Below are positions 62,165 to 64,000 of a stretch of DNA of 64,000 bases, in pieces (position 1 is the first letter of the stretch; the number at the start of each line of letters is the position of its first letter). The stretch lies in assembly GCF_026339735.1 (NCBI RefSeq), contig NZ_JAPEQG010000001.1, positions 7,935,001 to 7,999,000 of the forward strand, written 5' to 3'. Source of the DNA: Streptomyces sp. NBC_01669 (lineage in GTDB: Bacteria > Actinomycetota > Actinomycetes > Streptomycetales > Streptomycetaceae). The notes beneath the pieces were generated by a model. It ran no database searches and was not told where the DNA came from. It was given only the letters and a program-made list of their open reading frames with translations. A program made the position numbers and the translations under genes.

Positions 62165-63559
62165 CTCCCGGTGGCCAAGGGGACGGGCGACGAGGTGTTC
62201 GCCGGGACGATCAACGGCACCGGGGCCCTCCGCGTCCGGGTCGAGCGCGACGCCTCCGACTCGGTCATCGCACGCATGGTGACGATGGTCGAGGAAGCCT
62301 CCCGGACCAAGGCGCCCACGCAGTTGTTCATCGAGAAGGTCGAACAGCGGTACTCGCTCGGCATGGTCGCCGCGACCCTCGCCGTGTTCCTCGTGCCGCT
62401 CGCCTTCGGCGCGGACCTGACCGGGGCTCTGCTCCGCGCGATGACCTTCATGATCGTGGCCTCGCCCTGCGCGGTCGTCCTCGCCACCATGCCGCCGCTG
62501 CTGTCCGCCATCGCCAACGCCGGGCGGCACGGGGTGCTGGTCAAGTCCGCCGTCGTCATGGAGCGCCTCGGTCAGGTCGATGCGGTCGCCCTGGACAAGA
62601 CCGGCACCCTCACCGAGGGCACCCCGCGTGTCACCGACATCCGGCTCCTGGCCGGATCCGGCCTCGACGAGAACGCCCTCCTCACGCTGGCGGCGGCCGC
62701 CGAGCACCCCAGCGAGCACCCCCTGGCGCGCGCCGTCGTGGACGCCGCACGCGAACGCGGCCTCGCGCTGCCCGCGGCGGCGGACTTCGGCTCCGCTCCG
62801 GGAATCGGGGTGACCGCCACCGTCGACGGGTACGCGATCGCGGTGGGCGCTCCGACGCGCCTGCTGAACGGGGCGGTGGACCCGGCCTCCGTCCGCGCCG
62901 CCGCGCTCGCCGAGCAGCTTCAGGACGGCGGCCGCACCGCGGTCGTCGTCACGGCCGATGGCAGACCGATCGGGGTACTGGGCATTGCCGACCGGCTGCG
63001 TCCGGACGCAGCAACCACGGTGATGTCCCTCGGTGCCCTCACAGGTACTGCGCCGATGCTGTTCACCGGGGACAACCCGCGCGCCGCCACCCGGCTGGCC
63101 GCCGAGGCCGGCATCACCGACGTACGCGCCGGCCTGCTGCCCCAGGACAAGGTCGAGGCCGTCAGGGCCCGGGAGCGCGCGGGCCGCAAGGTCCTGGTGA
63201 TCGGCGACGGCGTCAACGACGCCCCGGCGCTCGCCGCCGCCCACACCGGCATCGCGATGGGCCGGGCGGGTTCCGACCTCGCGCTGGAGACCGCGGACGC
63301 GGTGATCGTCCGCGACGAACTCGCCGCCGTCCCCGTCGTCGTCGCCCTGTCCCGCCGCGCCCGCGGCCTCGTCGTGCAGAACCTGGTCATCGCCGCAGTG
63401 TTCATCACCGCGCTGGTCGTATGGGACCTGGCCGGCACTCTGCCGCTTCCGCTCGGTGTCCTCGGCCATGAGGGCTCCACCGTGATCGTCGGCCTCAACG
63501 GTCTGCGCCTGCTGCGGGACGGCGCCTGGAAGCGCGCCCGTGCCGAGGCCGGCGCGTGA
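62165..63559 (+). pseudogene. P1B-4 metal ATPase, C-terminal part (interrupted)
   Basis: Resumes LPVAKGTGDEVFAGTINGTG and runs 464 codons to a natural stop. Membrane motif SPC (FMIVASPCAVVLATMPPLL) instead of CPC marks the P1B-4 class of cobalt, nickel or iron exporters such as mycobacterial CtpD/CtpJ. The phosphorylation site is ALDKTGTLTEG, the SEHPLARAVVD His-Pro motif and the hinge VIGDGVNDAPAL are intact. As it lacks the actuator and first helices it cannot pump alone. Together with the ArsR gene and operator it formed a metal-efflux unit. Confidence 0.88.
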
Positions 63560-63720
63560 ACCGCCCGGGAGGTCTTCCTTCGGCCCGACGGTTCAGCAGG
63601 ACGTGGTCCATTGGCGCTCACCTGGCACATCGAAAGCGTATCGGGCTGTGCCAATGGCGCAGTTATGTCGGTTCGACTTGAGCCAGATGGCGGCGAGGTG
63701 CTCTCATGAACCCGGTCGAT

Positions 63721-63748
63721 GGCGCTGCGGATCCCGCGGCGCCTTTTT
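63721..63748 (+). terminator. Intrinsic terminator with T-tract
   Basis: GGCGCTGCGG-ATC-CCGCGGCGCC followed by TTTTT: a 10-bp stem (one G-T pair), 3-nt loop and five T. It lies 160 bp after the ATPase stop and before the next gene. Confidence 0.7.
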
Positions 63749-63779
63749 CATGTCCGGACAGAACAGGGAGTGGTAATCG

Positions 63780-64000
63780 GTGCTGAAGCGGATGTTGGTG
63801 GCTCCGGACCCGGGGCGGCTGCGGCTGCGCAGCTCGGCCCGGGCCGTTCTCGGCATCGGTCTGGCCGTGACCCTTTCGGGCCTGGTCAGTCACTCGCTTC
63901 CCGCGGCCGTCGCCGGCGGCCTCGCCGCTCTGCTCGCACTCTTCACGGTCACCGACGCACGGGTCCGCGACCAGGCGCTCACCACCTCGCTGCTACCCGT
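63780..64000 (+). CDS. FUSC-family membrane protein, N-terminal part
   Basis: Runs off the right edge. The GTG at 63780 has GGGAG upstream. The visible 73 residues (LVAPDPGRLRLRSSARAVLG, IGLAVTLSGLVSHSLPAAVA, GGLAALLALFTVTDARVRDQ) match the start of FUSC/aromatic acid exporter-like proteins: a DPGRLxLR lead followed by paired helices. The rest is outside the window, so function and length are not judged. Confidence 0.7.
   Translation, partial: MLKRMLVAPDPGRLRLRSSARAVLGIGLAVTLSGLVSHSLPAAVAGGLAALLALFTVTDARVRDQALTTSLLP

Noticed and set aside
63640..63690. GGTTCGAC T-loop-like string
   Set aside because: No cloverleaf can be drawn from the flanking sequence.

Overview
The window is about 70% GC, with GTG/TTG starts, frequent 4-bp stop/start overlaps, leaderless promoters and actinobacterial families (DUF5709, MocR, F420-type nitroreductase, NHLM peptide export, RHS proteins with DNRLRE domains). 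This points to a Streptomyces or a close relative. Recognisable ribosomal, tRNA or core metabolic genes are absent, and at least a dozen genes are decayed, truncated or chimeric. I infer an arm-type accessory region of a linear chromosome.

Layout. 1-17.2 kb: end of an M36 metallopeptidase, a GT-C-like membrane protein, a small secreted lamin-tail protein, a pentapeptide-repeat protein, a histidine kinase/response regulator pair followed by a two-gene ABC exporter, an orphan zinc-finger anti-sigma-like protein, a SixA-like phosphatase, an AI-2E family permease, a divergent SDR/TetR pair, an alpha/beta hydrolase and an AraC regulator. Between them lie remnants of a transposase, an amidase, UppP, a zinc alcohol dehydrogenase, an aldo/keto reductase and a PGRP-type amidase. 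17.5-27.2 kb: a 2886-residue secreted RHS/YD protein ending in a PD-(D/E)XK nuclease-like toxin domain, a proline-rich linker and a hydrophobic tail, followed by a probable immunity gene and two strong hairpins. 27.2-38.5 kb: aldo/keto reductases, a DUF5709 protein, a frameshifted APC transporter, and a kdp remnant (tandem operator-like repeats, ruined kdpE, intact kdpD, no kdpFABC), a metallophosphoesterase and an F420-type reductase.

38.7-42.3 kb: UbiA prenyltransferase divergent from a type III PKS, a methyltransferase and a FAD hydroxylase. The last three match the srsABC (alkylresorcinol/phenolic lipid) gene order. 42.3-46.7 kb: an aminotransferase fused by deletion to an MFS tail, facing a MocR regulator with overlapping start codons; a signal peptidase with Gln where the catalytic Lys is expected; and a 5'-truncated KimA-type potassium transporter. 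46.8-53.1 kb: a complete NHLM peptide export operon (Gly-Gly-leader precursor, HlyD-like adaptor, C39 peptidase/ABC transporter, second ABC protein) with a cysteine-free precursor and no modification enzyme nearby. A 15-bp hairpin separates precursor from exporter.

53.4-57.4 kb: fragments of acyl-CoA carboxylase and acyl-CoA synthetase, a HAD phosphatase, an Lrp regulator, an amino acid permease and an LtrA fragment. 57.4-64 kb: a metal island with ChrB plus an MFS exporter, an NmtR-type ArsR repressor facing a palindromic operator, and a P1B-4 (SPC-motif) ATPase. The ATPase is broken by an internal deletion and by a TnpB-carrying insertion sequence placed exactly after the TGE-P phosphatase motif. 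The window ends in the start of a FUSC-type membrane protein.

The strongest candidates for new biology are the RHS toxin/immunity pair with its unusual tail and the NHLM locus exporting a cysteine-free, non-cationic glycine-rich peptide. No CRISPR array, rRNA or tRNA was found.
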